From NCBI RefSeq assembly GCF_050003625.1, contig NC_134400.1, positions 193,097,726-193,161,725 of the forward strand: DNA of 64,000 bases, written 5' to 3'. The position numbers were made by a program, and so were the translations under genes. This DNA is from Haematobia irritans. Its lineage: Eukaryota; Arthropoda; Insecta; Diptera; Muscidae. The notes below the pieces were generated by a model. That model was given only the letters and a program-made list of their open reading frames with translations, was not told where the DNA came from and searched no databases. The stretch's first letter is position 1. Each line of letters starts with the position of its first letter. This document shows, in pieces, positions 12,883 to 24,537 of the stretch.

Positions 12883-13791
12883 TTTTATTGATCGAAGCTA
12901 CATAAAATAAAAAATTTGTTTAGTTGAAAGAAGCCGTCTCTTTTGGCCCGGATATATCCTTAAGGAAGGTCAAAATCTTTGGATTCAAGTAAACTTTTTT
13001 TTTTGAGTGTATGGTAATTAATTTATAGGGTCACAGACCAGTATTTCAATACATTACAAAACAAATTACATAACGTAACACCCATCCTATGATGTAGGGT
13101 ATGCAGGGTATAATAATACATTCAAGGCTATGGTCTATTTATAGAAGTCAATGTTTGACCTTGACAAAATTCGGATTTCAACTAATTTTAATTAAACTAA
13201 AATATTACAATAAATTATAAACAAATATTTGAGCAAACAAATTATCAACACCTATAGTTCTTTGGAATTCTCCTATTCTCTATCAATTGTCCTAATTATT
13301 ATTGGGAAATATGATGGTTCGTTTTTTTTGTTTTTGTTTATTTTGCCACATACTGTAAATGCAATTTATTATTCCTTCTGAACGAAAAATTCCATCCCAA
13401 CAGGCTGTTGACATACATATGCCCATTTATCACACGCATCAATACCGAATGCAATATTTGCTAACAATAATTGTTTTTCAATGCTGCTGCAATGGAAAAT
13501 GAAGAAAATTGAAAACAAAAAAATATTTCAATTTAAGCGCTTTATTACATGGATCAATAAACGCGTTCAACCGGGAGCTGTTCAAATAAAATCTATGCAC
13601 ATCATAAATAATTAATTGGATTTTACGGGGATATTCCATTCGGTATGAATTTCATAATAACAAAATTTGATTTTATGTTGAAGAAGAAGGCGCTGAAGAT
13701 ATTCCATGCTGCCTCTTCCTGTGAGGTCCCTGTGAATTTTATATAAATGTGATAAGTTACATTTTGTAGATATGCTTGAATAAAGATTAAA
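12883..13791. other. Intergenic, with decayed repeat remnants; no gene seen
   Basis: About 12920-13012 resembles the right end of MITE-A (AAAATCTTTGGATTCAAG, then TTTTTTGAGTG). About 13025-13115 resembles a decayed HINE1 terminus (CACCCATCCTATGATGTAGG). The rest is unique AT-rich DNA. Confidence 0.45.
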
Positions 13792-13965
13792 CAAGTAAGG
13801 AAAGTCTAAAGTCGGGCCGGGCCGACAATATTATACCCTGCACCACTTTGTAAATCCACATTTTCGATACTATATCAAATCCGTCAAATGTGTTGGGTGC
13901 TATATAAAAGGGTTTTTGTCCCGAATACATACAGTTAAATCTGACTCCATCTGAACAAAATTTTT

Positions 13966-15751
13966 ATACCCTCCCCCATTGGATGGTGGTATATTAACTT
14001 TGTCATTCCGTTTGTATCACATCGAAATATTGCTCTAAGACCCCATAAAGTATATATATTCTGGGTCTTGGTGAAATTCTGAGTCGATCTGAGCATGTCC
14101 GTCCGTCCGTCTGTTGAAATCACGCTAACTTCCGAACGAAACAAGCTATCGACTTGAAACTTGGCACAAGTAGTTGTTATTGATGTAGGTCGGATGGTAT
14201 TGCAAATGGGCCATATCGGTTCACTTTTACGTATGACCCCAAAAAAACGGACCCCCAAATTTGGATTGCGATTGCTCTCAGAGAAGCAAATTTCATCCGA
14301 TCCGGCTGAAATTTGGTACATGGTGTTAGTATATGGTCTCTAACAACCATGGAAAAATTGGACCATATAGGTCCACTTTTACGTATAGCCCCCATATAAA
14401 CGGACCCCCCGATATGGCTTGCGGAGCCTCTAAGAGAAGCAAATTTCATGTGATCAAGCTGAAATTTGGTACATGGTGTTAGTATATGGTCTCTAACAAC
14501 CACGCAAAAATTGGTCCATATCGGCCCATTTTTACGTATAGCCCCCATATAAACGGACCCCCAAATTTGGCTTGCGATTGCTCTAAAAGAAGCAAATTTC
14601 ATCCGATCAGGCTGATATTTGGTACATGGTGTTAGTATATGGTCTCTGACAACCATGGAAAAATTGGACCATATCGGTCCACTTTTACGTATAGCCCCCA
14701 TATAAACGGACCCCCCGATATGGCTTGTGGAGCCTCTAAGAGAAGCAAATTTCATGTGATCCGGCTGAAATTTGGCACATGGTGTTAGTATATGGTCTCT
14801 ACCAGCCATGCAAAAATTGGTCCATATCGGTCCATAATTATATATAGCCCCCATATAAACCGATCCCCAGATTTGAACTCCGGAGCCTCTTAGAGAAGCA
14901 AAATTCATCCGATCCGGTTGAAATTTGGTACGTGGTGTTAGTATATGGTCTCTACCAACCATGCAAAAATTGGTCCATAACAGTCCATAATTATATATAG
15001 CCCCTATGTAAACCGATCCCCAGATTTGAACTCCGGAGCCACTTGGACGAGCAAAATTCATCCGATCCGGTTGAAATTTGCAACGTGGTGTTAATATGTG
15101 TCCGCTAATAACCATGCCAAAATTGGTCCATATCGGTCTATAGTTATATATAGCCGATCCCCAATCACACAAAAATTGGTCCATATCGGTTCATAATCAT
15201 GCTTGCCACTCGAGCAAATATAATCTAGCAAAATTTGTCGAAATTTTATTCCTATAGAAAATTTTGTCAAATTTTATTTCTATAGAAAATTTTGGCAAAA
15301 TTTTATTTCTGTAGAAAATGTTGTCAAAATTTTAAATCTTTTGAAAATTTAGTAAAAATTTTATTTCTATAGAAAATTTTGTCAAAATGTTATTTCTATA
15401 GAAAATTTTGTTAAAATCGTATTTCTATAGAAAATTTTCTCCAAATTTTACTTCTATAGAAAATGTTGTCAAAATTTTATTTTGTCAAAATTGTATTTCT
15501 ATAGAAAATTTTGTCAAACTTAATTATATACGTATTTAATCGGCCATTTTAAGTTTAATATATACCACGTATGGACTACGTGGTATATATTACGGTATTA
15601 GGAAGTTTTAAGATACCTTGTCATCGGCAAAAGTTACCGCAACCCAAGTAATTCGATTGTGGATGACAGTCTTCAGTAGAAGTTTCTACGCAATCCATGG
15701 TTGAGGGTACATAAGCTTCGGCCTGGCCGAACTTACGGCCGTATATACTTG
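13966..15751 (+). mobile_element. HINE1, nearly complete
   Basis: It begins ATACCCTCCCCCATTGGATGG, then GTCCGTCCGTCTG, six repeats of 153 bp (period 51 codons, open for 335 codons on the minus strand at 14177-15184), a 29-bp array (about 15230-15530), and ends CGGCCTGGCCGAAC..ACTTG. Non-coding in my view; see findings. Confidence 0.85.
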
Positions 15752-16079
15752 TTAATCTACACGCAAAGAAAAAAAAAACGTTTGGAAAACGTGTACCGAA
15801 AACGTTTTTCTTTTGTTAGAGTTTTTTGAATTGCTTCGAAAATTTTAAACAAAATTTGTTACAAAATTTTTAATTTTCAATAAAAAAAATATATTTTTGA
15901 AACACAACACAGTCCATTTCGTTTATATCAAATACTGTTCTTTTCTGACTTAAGGTCTTTAATAAGACACATTTTACAGTTCAAAATTTAATATAGTACA
16001 ATGTAATGTTGAACATTTTTTCGGAATCTTCCGAACATATCTGGAATATATGTAAAAAAAAAACCAAAAAAAAACTTTG

Positions 16080-16151
16080 GTCGAAGCAGGGATCGAACCC
16101 ACGACCCTTGGCATGCAAGTTGGACGTAGCAACCACTGCTCCACGGTGCCA
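16080..16151 (-). ncRNA. tRNA-like SINE head
   Basis: On the minus strand GGCACCGTGGAGCAGTGGTT resembles a tRNA 5' part with an A box, and GGTTCGATCCC is close to the B box. It is followed by a T-rich tail. The acceptor ends do not pair well, so it is a tRNA-derived repeat rather than a working tRNA gene. Confidence 0.5.
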
Positions 16152-16263
16152 AACTAAATGTTTGTTTCTGTTAAATAAACTTTGTTTATTCGGTTCGTGG
16201 GCGCCGCAAGCTATGCTATATAAATATAACTTATATGGATAATTATCTATTGATGACCATAAC

Positions 16264-16337
16264 AGGTACATAGCTCAGTGGTTAGTGTGTTGGCTTACAA
16301 AGTGCATGGTCCGCGGTTCGATTCTCCGTCCAGGCAA
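16264..16337 (+). ncRNA. Second tRNA-like sequence, opposite orientation
   Basis: TAGCTCAGTGGTTAGTG fits an A box in 11 of 12 positions and GGTTCGATTCT fits the B box in 10 of 11. The 5' and 3' ends (GGTACAT, CCAGGCA) do not form an acceptor stem. Likely a SINE head or tRNA pseudogene. Confidence 0.5.
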
Positions 16338-16459
16338 AAGGTAAAAGAATTTAAAAAATTTATAAAATCGTATAATTTCTTCTACATTGTTGGTATTACA
16401 GGAAAAGGTGTTAAGAACTAAAAAACCTCGTGGATGTGAGGGAAAATGCTATTAGCAAG

Positions 16460-16805
16460 GTTAGGTTAGGTTAGGTGACAGCCCGATGTATCAGGCTCAC
16501 TTAGACTATTCAGTCCATTGTGATACCACATTGGTGAACTTCTCTCTTATCACTGAGTGCTGCCCGATTCCATGTTAAGCTCAATGACAAGGGACCTCCT
16601 TTTTATAGCCGAATCCGAACGGCGTTCCACATTGCAGTGAAACCACTTAGAGAAGCTTTGAAACCCTCAGAAATGTCACCTGCATTACTGAGGTGGGATA
16701 ATCCACCGCTGAAAAACTTTTTGGTGTTCGGTCGAAGCAGGAATCGAACCCACGACCTTGTGTATGCAAGGCGGGCATGCTAACCATTGCACCACGGTGG
16801 CTCCC
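16460..16805 (-). mobile_element. tRNA-derived SINE with CCTAA tail
   Basis: Same family as 6881-7237, reversed: (GGTTA)n at the left, tRNA-like head at the right ending CCACGGTGGCTCCC. A 14-bp target duplication ATGCTATTAGCAAG lies at 16446-16459 and 16806-16819. Confidence 0.9.
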
Positions 16806-17067
16806 ATGCTATTAGCAAGAAAACAATGTTTTTTTTTTGAGTTTGTCTTTATGAAATTGTTTTTACATCCTGGAAAAGAATAAACGTTTATCACAAAAAG
16901 TATATACTTTTCTTCCAAATACACTTCCTTACAGCGAAAAGCAAATGAGAAATGAACTTTGTTTGTCTAGAATTTCGTTTGGGAGAAAAGAATTCTTTTT
17001 TTGCGTGTATAGACATAAAATATAAGTCAGCTAACGCCCTGGGATGGTACACTATGTTAGTAAAAAA

Positions 17068-17809
17068 CAAGTAAGGAAAGTCTAAAGTCGGGCGGGGCCG
17101 ACTATATTATACCCTGCACCACTTCGTACATCTAAATTTCCGATACCATATCATATCCGTCAAATGTGTTGGGGCTACATATAAAGGTTTGTCCCAAATA
17201 CATACATTTAAATATCACTCGATCTGGACAGAATTTGATAGACTTCTACAAAATCTATAGACTCAAAATTTAAGTCGGCTAATGCACTAGGGTGGAACAC
17301 AATGTTAGTAAACAAATATGGGAAACATTTAAATCTGAAGCAATTTTGATATATATGTATTTTCGATATATATGTATTAGAAGTTCAGGAAAATTAGAGT
17401 CATTTTTACAACTTTTCGACTAAGCAGTGGCGATTTTACAACGAAAATGTTGGTATTTTGACCATTTTTGTCGAAATCAGTAAAACATATATATGGGAGC
17501 TATATTTAAATCTGAACCGATTTCAACCAAATTTGGCACGCATAGCTACAAAGCCAATTCTACTCCCTGTGCCAAAATGTCAATGAAATCGGAGTAAAAG
17601 ATTGGCCACTGTGGTCACATGAATGTAAATCGGGCGAACGATATATATGGGAGCTATATCTAAATCTGAACCGATTTCAACCAAATTTGGCACGCATAGC
17701 TACAAAGCCAATTCTACTCCCTGTGCCAAAATTTCAATGAAATCGGAGTAAAAGATTGGCCACTGTGGTCACATGAATGTAAATCGGGCGAACGATATAT
17801 ATGGGAGCT
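17068..17809 (-). mobile_element. HINE2 joined to a DD41D mariner
   Basis: A fresh CAAGTAAGGAAAG terminus abuts the A-tract of the previous HINE2. The internal repeat of about 150 bp is present twice almost identically (17471-17640, 17641-17805). Sequence stops at GGGAGCT, where mariner sequence begins. The same joint occurs at 49260. Confidence 0.7.
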
Positions 17810-18286
17810 AAATTTCAAGGGCCGATGTTGAATGTGAACCACACCTAAACGCCAAAGAAATGGCAACAGTGGACTATCAATTTTCGAAGAAAATCACCTT
17901 CAGCGATGAGACACATTTTCACCTCAGTGGATTCGTCAATAAACAGAATTTCCGCATTTGGGCGAATGAGATTGCCAAGAGTGATTGTCGAAAAACCAAT
18001 GCACCCACAAAGAGTGACTGTTTGGTGCGGTTTATGGGCTGGCGGCATCATCGGGCCGTATCTTTTCCAAAATGAGGCCGGTCAGACAGTTACTGTGAAT
18101 GGTGTCATGGAAAATTTGGACCATCGGATGGAGGTGTGCCACCGAGGTCGCGGCTCCCATTTGGCCGGTATTTTGTTCCATACATAATTGAGTTATACCA
18201 ATAATAAAATAAAATTACAATAATTTCCTAAATAGTTTGTGTTTTATTCAAAATCAACATCGGCCCTTGAAATTTTAACCACCCTT
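17810..18286 (+). pseudogene. DD41D mariner remnant (internally deleted)
   Basis: Contains ATGGCAACAGTGGACTATCA (MATVDYQFSKKITFSDETHF) with the first catalytic Asp, then frameshifts. It jumps from TGTGAATGGTGT straight to the C-terminal coding part (LDHRMEVCHRGRG), so the second and third catalytic Asp are deleted. The right terminus ATTTTAACCACCCTT is followed by TA. The N-terminal DNA-binding domain is also missing. Confidence 0.75.
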
Positions 18287-18451
18287 TAGAAGAAAGGCTT
18301 AAGATGGCAGATAATGTGATTTCATGCAAAAACGCTGTTCACTTTGGTAATATGGTTGCCAGGAATTAGATATCTCGGTGATTTTGTAAAAAAAAGTACA
18401 GAAAACGGTAGTTTTGTGTATGTCACGTCCATTTAGTAAGATGCGTATATA
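18287..18451. other. Short unique spacer
   Basis: No gene or recognised repeat. Confidence 0.3.
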
Positions 18452-19090
18452 CACTAAAAAAAATATTGTGGTGAGATCAAAGATTTCGTGTCTTTAAAAT
18501 ACGAATGCAAATTTTGCTTAGCATAGAAGACGCATTTCTCTAATATAAAGTTTTTTTCCTTGTCCAAAAGTCGATAAACTTTTCAATGAAGTCGTATTGT
18601 CCTAATAATTAAGTGATTTGGCTTAAAAATGGGTATCTTAACATGAAAGAAAAAATTTATAAGCTAAGGTCAACTTGACTTTAATAATTCAGAAAAATTC
18701 TTTAAATTTAATGAAATTGTCTCTAAATTTGTTGTCTATTTGCATCTTGACTACAAAGCAAAAAATCGTTTTTTAACACTTTATTTTAAAGAAGCTTTTT
18801 ACTTGAAACATAGCATAATTTCTACTGGAAATCGAGTCTTAACTTGGAAAATAAAGTTGTCGTTAACTCGTTTTTAAAGGACTTTGATAGCATATGAAGA
18901 AAAAAAGCTGAGAAAGAGAAAAATTAAAATTTGCTTCCTAGAAGCAAGTACACAAAACTCAAATTTAAAAGAGAATTGTGTCTTAAAAGTATCCTTAATT
19001 GTATTCTCCGCTTCTTTGGCTCGGAATCAATACCAAATTTTTTAAGGTAAAGACAAAATCTTTGGAACCGGGCATGCTTTTTTTTCAGTG
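18452..19090 (+). mobile_element. MITE-A
   Basis: 639 bp, ends CACTAAAAAAAATATTG and TTTTTTTTCAGTG, flanked by TA. It is closely similar to the copy at 11880 for most of its length and keeps 30-40 bp at the left that the other copy lacks. Confidence 0.8.
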
Positions 19091-19706
19091 TAATTTCTCC
19101 TAATGCCATGTTTCACCTTTTGACCAAAAAACCTGTTGAAACAACGATAGTAAGACTACGCAAGATATTCCAATAAAAGGGGATGGCAATTTGTAACAGG
19201 TTGGCTGATAAGTCCCCAGTCTGACACATAGATGGCGTCGCTAATATTAATTTTGATATTTACTTCTTTTATTTATTCTGATTTCGGATGCACTCGGAAT
19301 CTGTCCTCGAACGCAATCATCCATTTTGACTTTCATAAATTATTTCCTCTTTTTATTTCATTTTCATTGGGTTAATTTTTTGACTTGTGATTAAATCAAA
19401 ACAATCATTGTTTTATAATTTTTGATGGCTTAAGAATTAAAGCCCATCAATCATTTATAAATTCTTTTGAAATGAATAAGCAAACATTCATCCCATTGGA
19501 TGAATGACTAGTTAACTAACCATGCTCTATGTGGTTCCAAAGATAAGATCATGACTTCAAGAAATCTATCATCTTATGATCGAAATTTGGTGAAAAGTCC
19601 AATCATACAATTCCGATTGGACAAAATACTGTCAACAGTCTCATCACCATCTATAGAAATTGGCATTGTCATCGATGACATTTTCTCATCTGAGTAATTT
19701 AGCATA
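19091..19706. other. Unique DNA with a solo Himar-like terminus
   Basis: Apart from about 65 bp of mariner end at 19196, this is unannotated AT-rich DNA without a convincing reading frame. Confidence 0.3.
19196..19262 (+). mobile_element. Solo 5' end of a Himar-like mariner
   Basis: ACAGGTTGGCTGATAAGTCC with the following GACACATAGATGGCGTCGCT, preceded by TA, matches the left end of the elements at 23194 and 55637. Only the terminal part remains. Confidence 0.7.
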
Positions 19707-20309
19707 GCAATCTTGCGCTCCGAGCCAAAGAAGCGGAGAATACAAACAAGGATACTTTTAAAACACAATTCTCTTTTAAAATCGGGTTTTGTGTACTTGC
19801 TTCTAGGAAGCAAATTTTAATTTTTCGCTTTTTCAGTTTTTTTTCTTCATATGCTATCAAAGTCCTTTAAAAACAAGTTAACGACGACTTTATTTTCCAA
19901 ATTAAGACTCGACTTCTAGTAGAAATTGTGCTGTGATTCAAGTAAAAAACGTCTTTAAAATAAAATGTTGAAAAACATGTCCTATATTTGAACGATTTTT
20001 TGCTTTGTAGTCAAGATGCAAAAAGACAACAAATTTAAAGACAATTTCATTAAATTGAAAGATTTTTTCTAACTTATTAAAGTCAAGTTGACCTTAGCCC
20101 AAACATTTTTTCTTTCATGTTATGATATCCATTTTTAAATCAAATCACTTAATTATAAGGACAATAAGACTTCATTGACAAGTTTATCGACCTTTGGTCA
20201 AGGAAAAAAACTTTATGCTAGAGAAATGCATCTTCTATGCTAAGCAAAATTTTCATTCGTATTTTAAAGACATGAAATCTTTGACCTCACGACAATATTT
20301 TTGTCAGTG
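19707..20309 (-). mobile_element. MITE-A, left end truncated
   Basis: Reversed copy running from CGCTCCGAGCCAAAGAAGCG to GACAATATTTTTGTCAGTG. The right end is followed by TA and then HINE1 sequence GGATGGGGGTAT, so it had inserted at the TA of the HINE1 end hairpin; the other flank is lost. Confidence 0.7.
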
Positions 20310-21985
20310 TAGGATGGGGGTATATTAACTTTGTCATTCAGTTTGTAACACATCGAAATATTGCTCTAAGACCCTATAAAGTATATATATGCTGGGTCGT
20401 GGTGAAATTCTGAGTCGATCTGAGCATGTCCGTCCGTCCGTCTGTTGAAATCACGCTAACTTCCGAACGAAACAAGCTATCGACTTGAAACTTGGCACAA
20501 GTAGTTGTTATTGATGTAGGTCGGATGGTATTGCAAATGGGCCATATCGGTTCACTTTTACGTATAGCCCCCATATAAACGGACCTCAAATTTGGCTTGC
20601 AGACCCTCTAAGAGAAGCAAATTTCAGCCGATCCGGCTGAAATTTGGTACATATGGTCTCTAATGACCATGCAAAAATTGGTTCACATCGGTCCATAATT
20701 ATATATAGCCCCCATATAAAGCGGACCCCCGATGTGGCTTGCCGAGCCTCTAAGAGAAGCAAATTCCATCCGATCCTGCTGAAATTTGGTACATGGTATT
20801 GGCATATGTTCTCTAATGACCATGCAAAAATTGGTCCACATCGGTCCATAATTATATATAGCCCCCATATAAACCGTTCCCCCGATTTGGCTTGCGGAGC
20901 CTCTAAGAGAAGCAAATTGCATCCGATCCGGCTGAAATTTGGTACATGGTGTTATTATATGGTCTCTAACAAAGATGCAAAAATTGATCCATATCGGTGC
21001 ATAATTATATATAAATGGCCCCTAAATAAACCGATCACCAGATTTGACCTCCGGAGCCCCTTGGAAGTGCAAAATTCATCCGATTCGGTTGAAATGTGGA
21101 ACGTGGTGTTAATATATGGTCGCTGACAACCATACCAAAATTGGTCCTTATCGGCCTATAGTAATATATAGCCGATTTCCAATCACACAAAAAGTGGTCC
21201 ATATCGGTTCATAATCATGGTTGCCACTCGAGCCAAAAATAATCTACCAAAATTTTATTTCTATAGAAAATTTTGTCAAAATTTTATTTCTATAGCAAAT
21301 TTTGTTAAAATTTTATTTCTATAGAAAATGTTTGTTAAAATTTTATTTCTATAGAAAATTTTGTCAAAATTTTATTTCTATAGAAAATGTTGTCAAAATT
21401 TTATTTCTATATACAATTTTGTCAAAATTTTATTTCTATAGACAATTTTTTCAAAATTTTATTTCTATAGAAAATTTTGTTAAAATTTTATTTCTATAGA
21501 AAATTTTGTTAAAATTTTATTTCTATAGAAAATTTTGTTAAAATTTTATTTCTATAGAAAATTTTGTTAAAATTTTATTTCTGTAGACAATTTAGTCAAA
21601 ATATTATTTCTAAAGAAAATTTTGTCAAAATTTAATTTCAAAAAAAAAAAAATTTTTTTGAGAATTTTATTTCTATAGAAAATTTTGTTAAAATTTTATT
21701 TCTATACAACATTTTGTCAAATTTTATGTCTATAAAAAATTTTATCAAACTGAATTATGTACATATTTGATCGATCTTTTTTGATTTAATATATACCACG
21801 TATGGATTTACATACAATTTAGAAGACGGTGTTACGAGGTATTAAGATACCTTGCCATCGGCAAGCGTTACCGCAACTTAAGTAATTCGATTGTGGATGG
21901 CAGTGTTTAGAAGATGTTTCTACGCAATCCATGGTGGAGGGTACATAAGCTTTGGCCTGGCCGAACTTACGGCCGTATATACTTG
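20310..21985 (+). mobile_element. HINE1, missing its ATACCC terminus
   Basis: Starts inside the terminal hairpin, then the CCGTCCGTCCGTCTG tract, repeats of about 153 bp, a long 29-bp array (about 21240-21750) and the ACTTG end. Both strands are open over parts of the 153-bp repeats. Confidence 0.8.
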
Positions 21986-22852
21986 TTTTTATTTAAGTAG
22001 ACCTCAACTAGTTTAGTATTCGTTATCGATTTTGGTGTCAATTTCAATGGAAATCAAAAGCGTCCGTCTTAGATTCTATGTGAATCGTGGGTTTTGGATA
22101 TTCTTATCACTGAACGCAATGGAGTTATTGAGCGTTCAAGCCAACATGTAACCTCAAATCCGTTTCGGACAAAAAATGTATAAAAAACAAAAGTTAATGC
22201 TTTGTCATGCAAATGCGTGTTGACTGTTGCACGACTTTTCATCGCCACCTGAAACGCAATTCATACAAAATATGCTGTAATTGAAGAGAATTTGATAAGG
22301 CTTGAAGCAATTTAAAGATTTCACTGGAGCAAGGAGTTTTTTTATTGAACATTGCTTTAATAAAGACACAGATAGAAATTTAAAGACATTTTAGCAAGAT
22401 GTTCGTTGCATCCTCAACCTTTTCGTAATTTCTAATAATAGAGGTGCTTTTCATATAGCACAAAAGGCAGTCATTAACCTATGATGAGCTAAATGTTGGC
22501 TTTTGGATGTGGACACCATCGTTACCTCTTTTTCTTTGTGTATTACTTTTGTTGGTGATGAGTTAAGGGAATATCCACTAAATAAGACAATGACATCAAA
22601 TGCGCTTTTTATTTGAACAACAAGAACTACGAGTACAGTCTGAAATTGAAGTACACTCTCTCCTTCCCGTTTTGCCTGGAGTGGAAAATCTATCCATTAA
22701 ATAGATAAAGAAAGACATTTGATCACTTCCCATCGTTCTGATGGACCATTAAAACGGAACTTGACAACATAGATTTTTGCTATTATAGTAGTTTGTTAAA
22801 CCACTAATTTTTATTTTCGATTTGATGTCATGTGAAACGATGTGCTGATGGA
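21986..22852. other. Unique intergenic DNA, no gene seen
   Basis: No long reading frame and no repeat recognised. Confidence 0.35.
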
Positions 22853-23045
22853 GGTGTGATTTATTTCATTGTCATACAGAGTGCTTGGTTCCAAAGATTT
22901 TTTCTCTATACTAATGTTTTTGGTATTCCGATTCCGAGCCAAAGATCGGAGAATTGAAGTACGGATAACTTGAAGAAACAATTCTCTTTTAAATTCGAGT
23001 TTTCCTATTTTAAAGGCTTTCTTCCTTTGTACACACAAATTTTTT
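22853..23045 (-). mobile_element. Decayed MITE-A fragment
   Basis: TTGGTTCCAAAGATTTT, CCGAGCCAAAGATCGGAGAA and ACAATTCTCTTTTAAATTCGAG line up in order with one end of MITE-A, with many changes. Confidence 0.5.
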
Positions 23046-23086
23046 TCTGATTCAATCACGAAATTAATTAATCCAATTAATTTGTA

Positions 23087-23193
23087 TACCCTACACCATT
23101 ACTGTGGTACAGGATATAATAAGTTTGTGTATTTGTATGTAACGCCAAGAAGGAAAAGTCTGAGATCCATCGTTTAGTATACCGATCGCCTTA
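23087..23193 (+). mobile_element. End of a further HINE-like family
   Basis: TATACCCTACACCATTACTGTGG followed by GATATAATAAGTTTG is the ATACCC-type hairpin terminus of a HINE-like element distinct from families 1-3. A mariner inserted at TA splits it; decayed sequence of the same style continues after 26031. Confidence 0.5.
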
Positions 23194-23268
23194 ACAGGTT
23201 GGATGATAAGTTCCCGGTCTGACACATAGATGGCGTCGCCAGTATTAAATGCATATTATTTTTATATA

Positions 23269-24537
23269 AAGGGTGATACGGTCAAAATTTGGTCAATAGA
23301 AACTTGACGTATTTCTTTCAATTTTGCATTTAAAAAACCTGTGTATAGAATGTTGCTCCTATTTTGATTGTGGAATTCACTCTTCAGTTGTCAAAATGCC
23401 GTCCAAGCAAGAATAGCAGCGTATCAAAATTTTGCTCGCGCATCGCGAAAATCCGAGCTACTCGCACGCAAAGCTGGCAAAATCGCTAAAAGTTGCCAAA
23501 TCAACCGTTACAAATGTAATTAAAGTGTTTGGAGAACGTTTGTCGACAGCCAGGAAGTCTGGATCGGGGGAAATCGAAAACCGGAAGCCGCTGAGACGAC
23601 AAAGAGAGTGGCCGGTAGTATCAAGCGAAACCCTAACCTCTCTCTCCGAGATGCCGCAAATAAGCTGGGTGTATCGTCTACAACCGTGCATCGAGCCAAA
23701 AAACGAGCCGGACTATCGACTTACAAGATGGTAGTGACTCCAAATCGCGATGATAAACAAAATACGACGGCCAAAGCGCGATCCCGGAGGCTCTACACGA
23801 CGATGCTGACGAAGTTTGACTGCGTGTTAATGGACGACGAAACCTACGTCAAAGCCGACTACAAGCAGCTTCCGGGACAGGAGTTTTATACGGCAAAAGG
23901 AAGGGGAAAGGTAGCAGATATTTTCAAGCACATAAAACTGTCAAAGTTCGCAAAGAAATATCTGGTTTGGCAGTCATCTGTACCTGTGGCTTGAAAAGCA
24001 GCATTTTCATAGCTTCCGGGGCTGTCAACCAAGAAATTTACGTGAAAGAGTGTTTGAATAAACGTCTGCTGCCTTTCCTGAAGAAACACGGTTGTTGCGT
24101 ACTTTGCCGGATTTGGCATCGTGCCATTACGGTAAAAAGGCCATGGAGTGGTACGCCGCCAACAACGTGCAGGTGGTTCCCAAGGACAAGAACCCTCCCA
24201 ACACGCCAGAGCTCCGCCCAATTGAGAAATACTGGACTATTGTCAAGCGGAACCTAAAGAAGAGCAAAAAAACTGCTAAGGACGAGCAGCAGTTCAAGGC
24301 AAACTGGCTTTCTGCGGCGAAGAAGGTGGACAAGGTGGCTGTACAAAATCTGATGGCAGGTGTCAAGCGTGAGGCCCGGCAATTCGGATTTGGAAAAGCG
24401 AAAGCCTAACTGAATATTTTTCCTGAATTTTATACTAATTGAACTTGAAAAAGAAATTTAATTTGATTTTTTTAAATAAACGAATTCACCGATTTACACG
24501 CGTTTTCCCTTGATCAAATTTTGACCGTATGAACCTT
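23269..24537 (+). mobile_element. Tc1-like DD37E element, copy 2 (chimeric flanks)
   Basis: 1,269 bp. The left TIR is AAGGGTGATACGGTCAAAAT; the right end is decayed (GACCGTATGAACCTT). TA is on both sides, but the left flank is mariner sequence and the right flank is HINE1 sequence, so the flanks do not belong to one target. Confidence 0.85.
23397..24409 (+). pseudogene. DD37E Tc1-like transposase, copy 2, broken
   Basis: It starts MPSKQE and then has a TAG stop where copy 1 has GAG. Frameshifts lie near 23568 (one base lost after GGATCGGGG), near 23972 (CAGTCATCTG against CAAGCCATCTG) and near 24100. The pieces together cover the DNA-binding region, MDDETYV (first Asp), LPDLAS (second Asp) and PELRPIEKYW (Glu, 37 residues after the second Asp), and the intact C-terminus FGFGKAKA. 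Inactive. Confidence 0.85.

Larger units (their letters stand above)
15760..17007. mobile_element. TIR element with CACGCAAA ends, carrying SINE sequences
   Basis: Left terminus CACGCAAAGAAAAAAA, right terminus (reversed) CACGCAAAAAAAGAATTC, flanked by TA at 15758-15759 and 17008-17009. Removal gives AATCTATAGAC, the expected HINE2 sequence. About 0.9 kb without the SINE at 16460-16805. No transposase. Confidence 0.7.
13792..17067 (-). mobile_element. HINE2 piece split by HINE1 and a TIR element
   Basis: It starts CAAGTAAGGAAAGTCTAAAG, runs to about 13965, is interrupted by HINE1 (13966-15751) and a TIR element (15760-17007), then resumes as ATAGACATAAAATATAAGTC up to an A-tract at 17062-17067, where another HINE2 begins. 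Confidence 0.7.

Noticed and set aside
14177..15184. 335-codon open frame on the minus strand with 51-residue repeats
   Set aside because: It lies wholly in the 153-bp repeats of HINE1. The period is a multiple of three and the opposite strand is open too, so openness needs no selection. Kept only as a finding about period.
16080..16337. Two functional tRNA genes
   Set aside because: A and B boxes are present but the acceptor stems do not pair, and T-rich or A-rich SINE-like tails follow.
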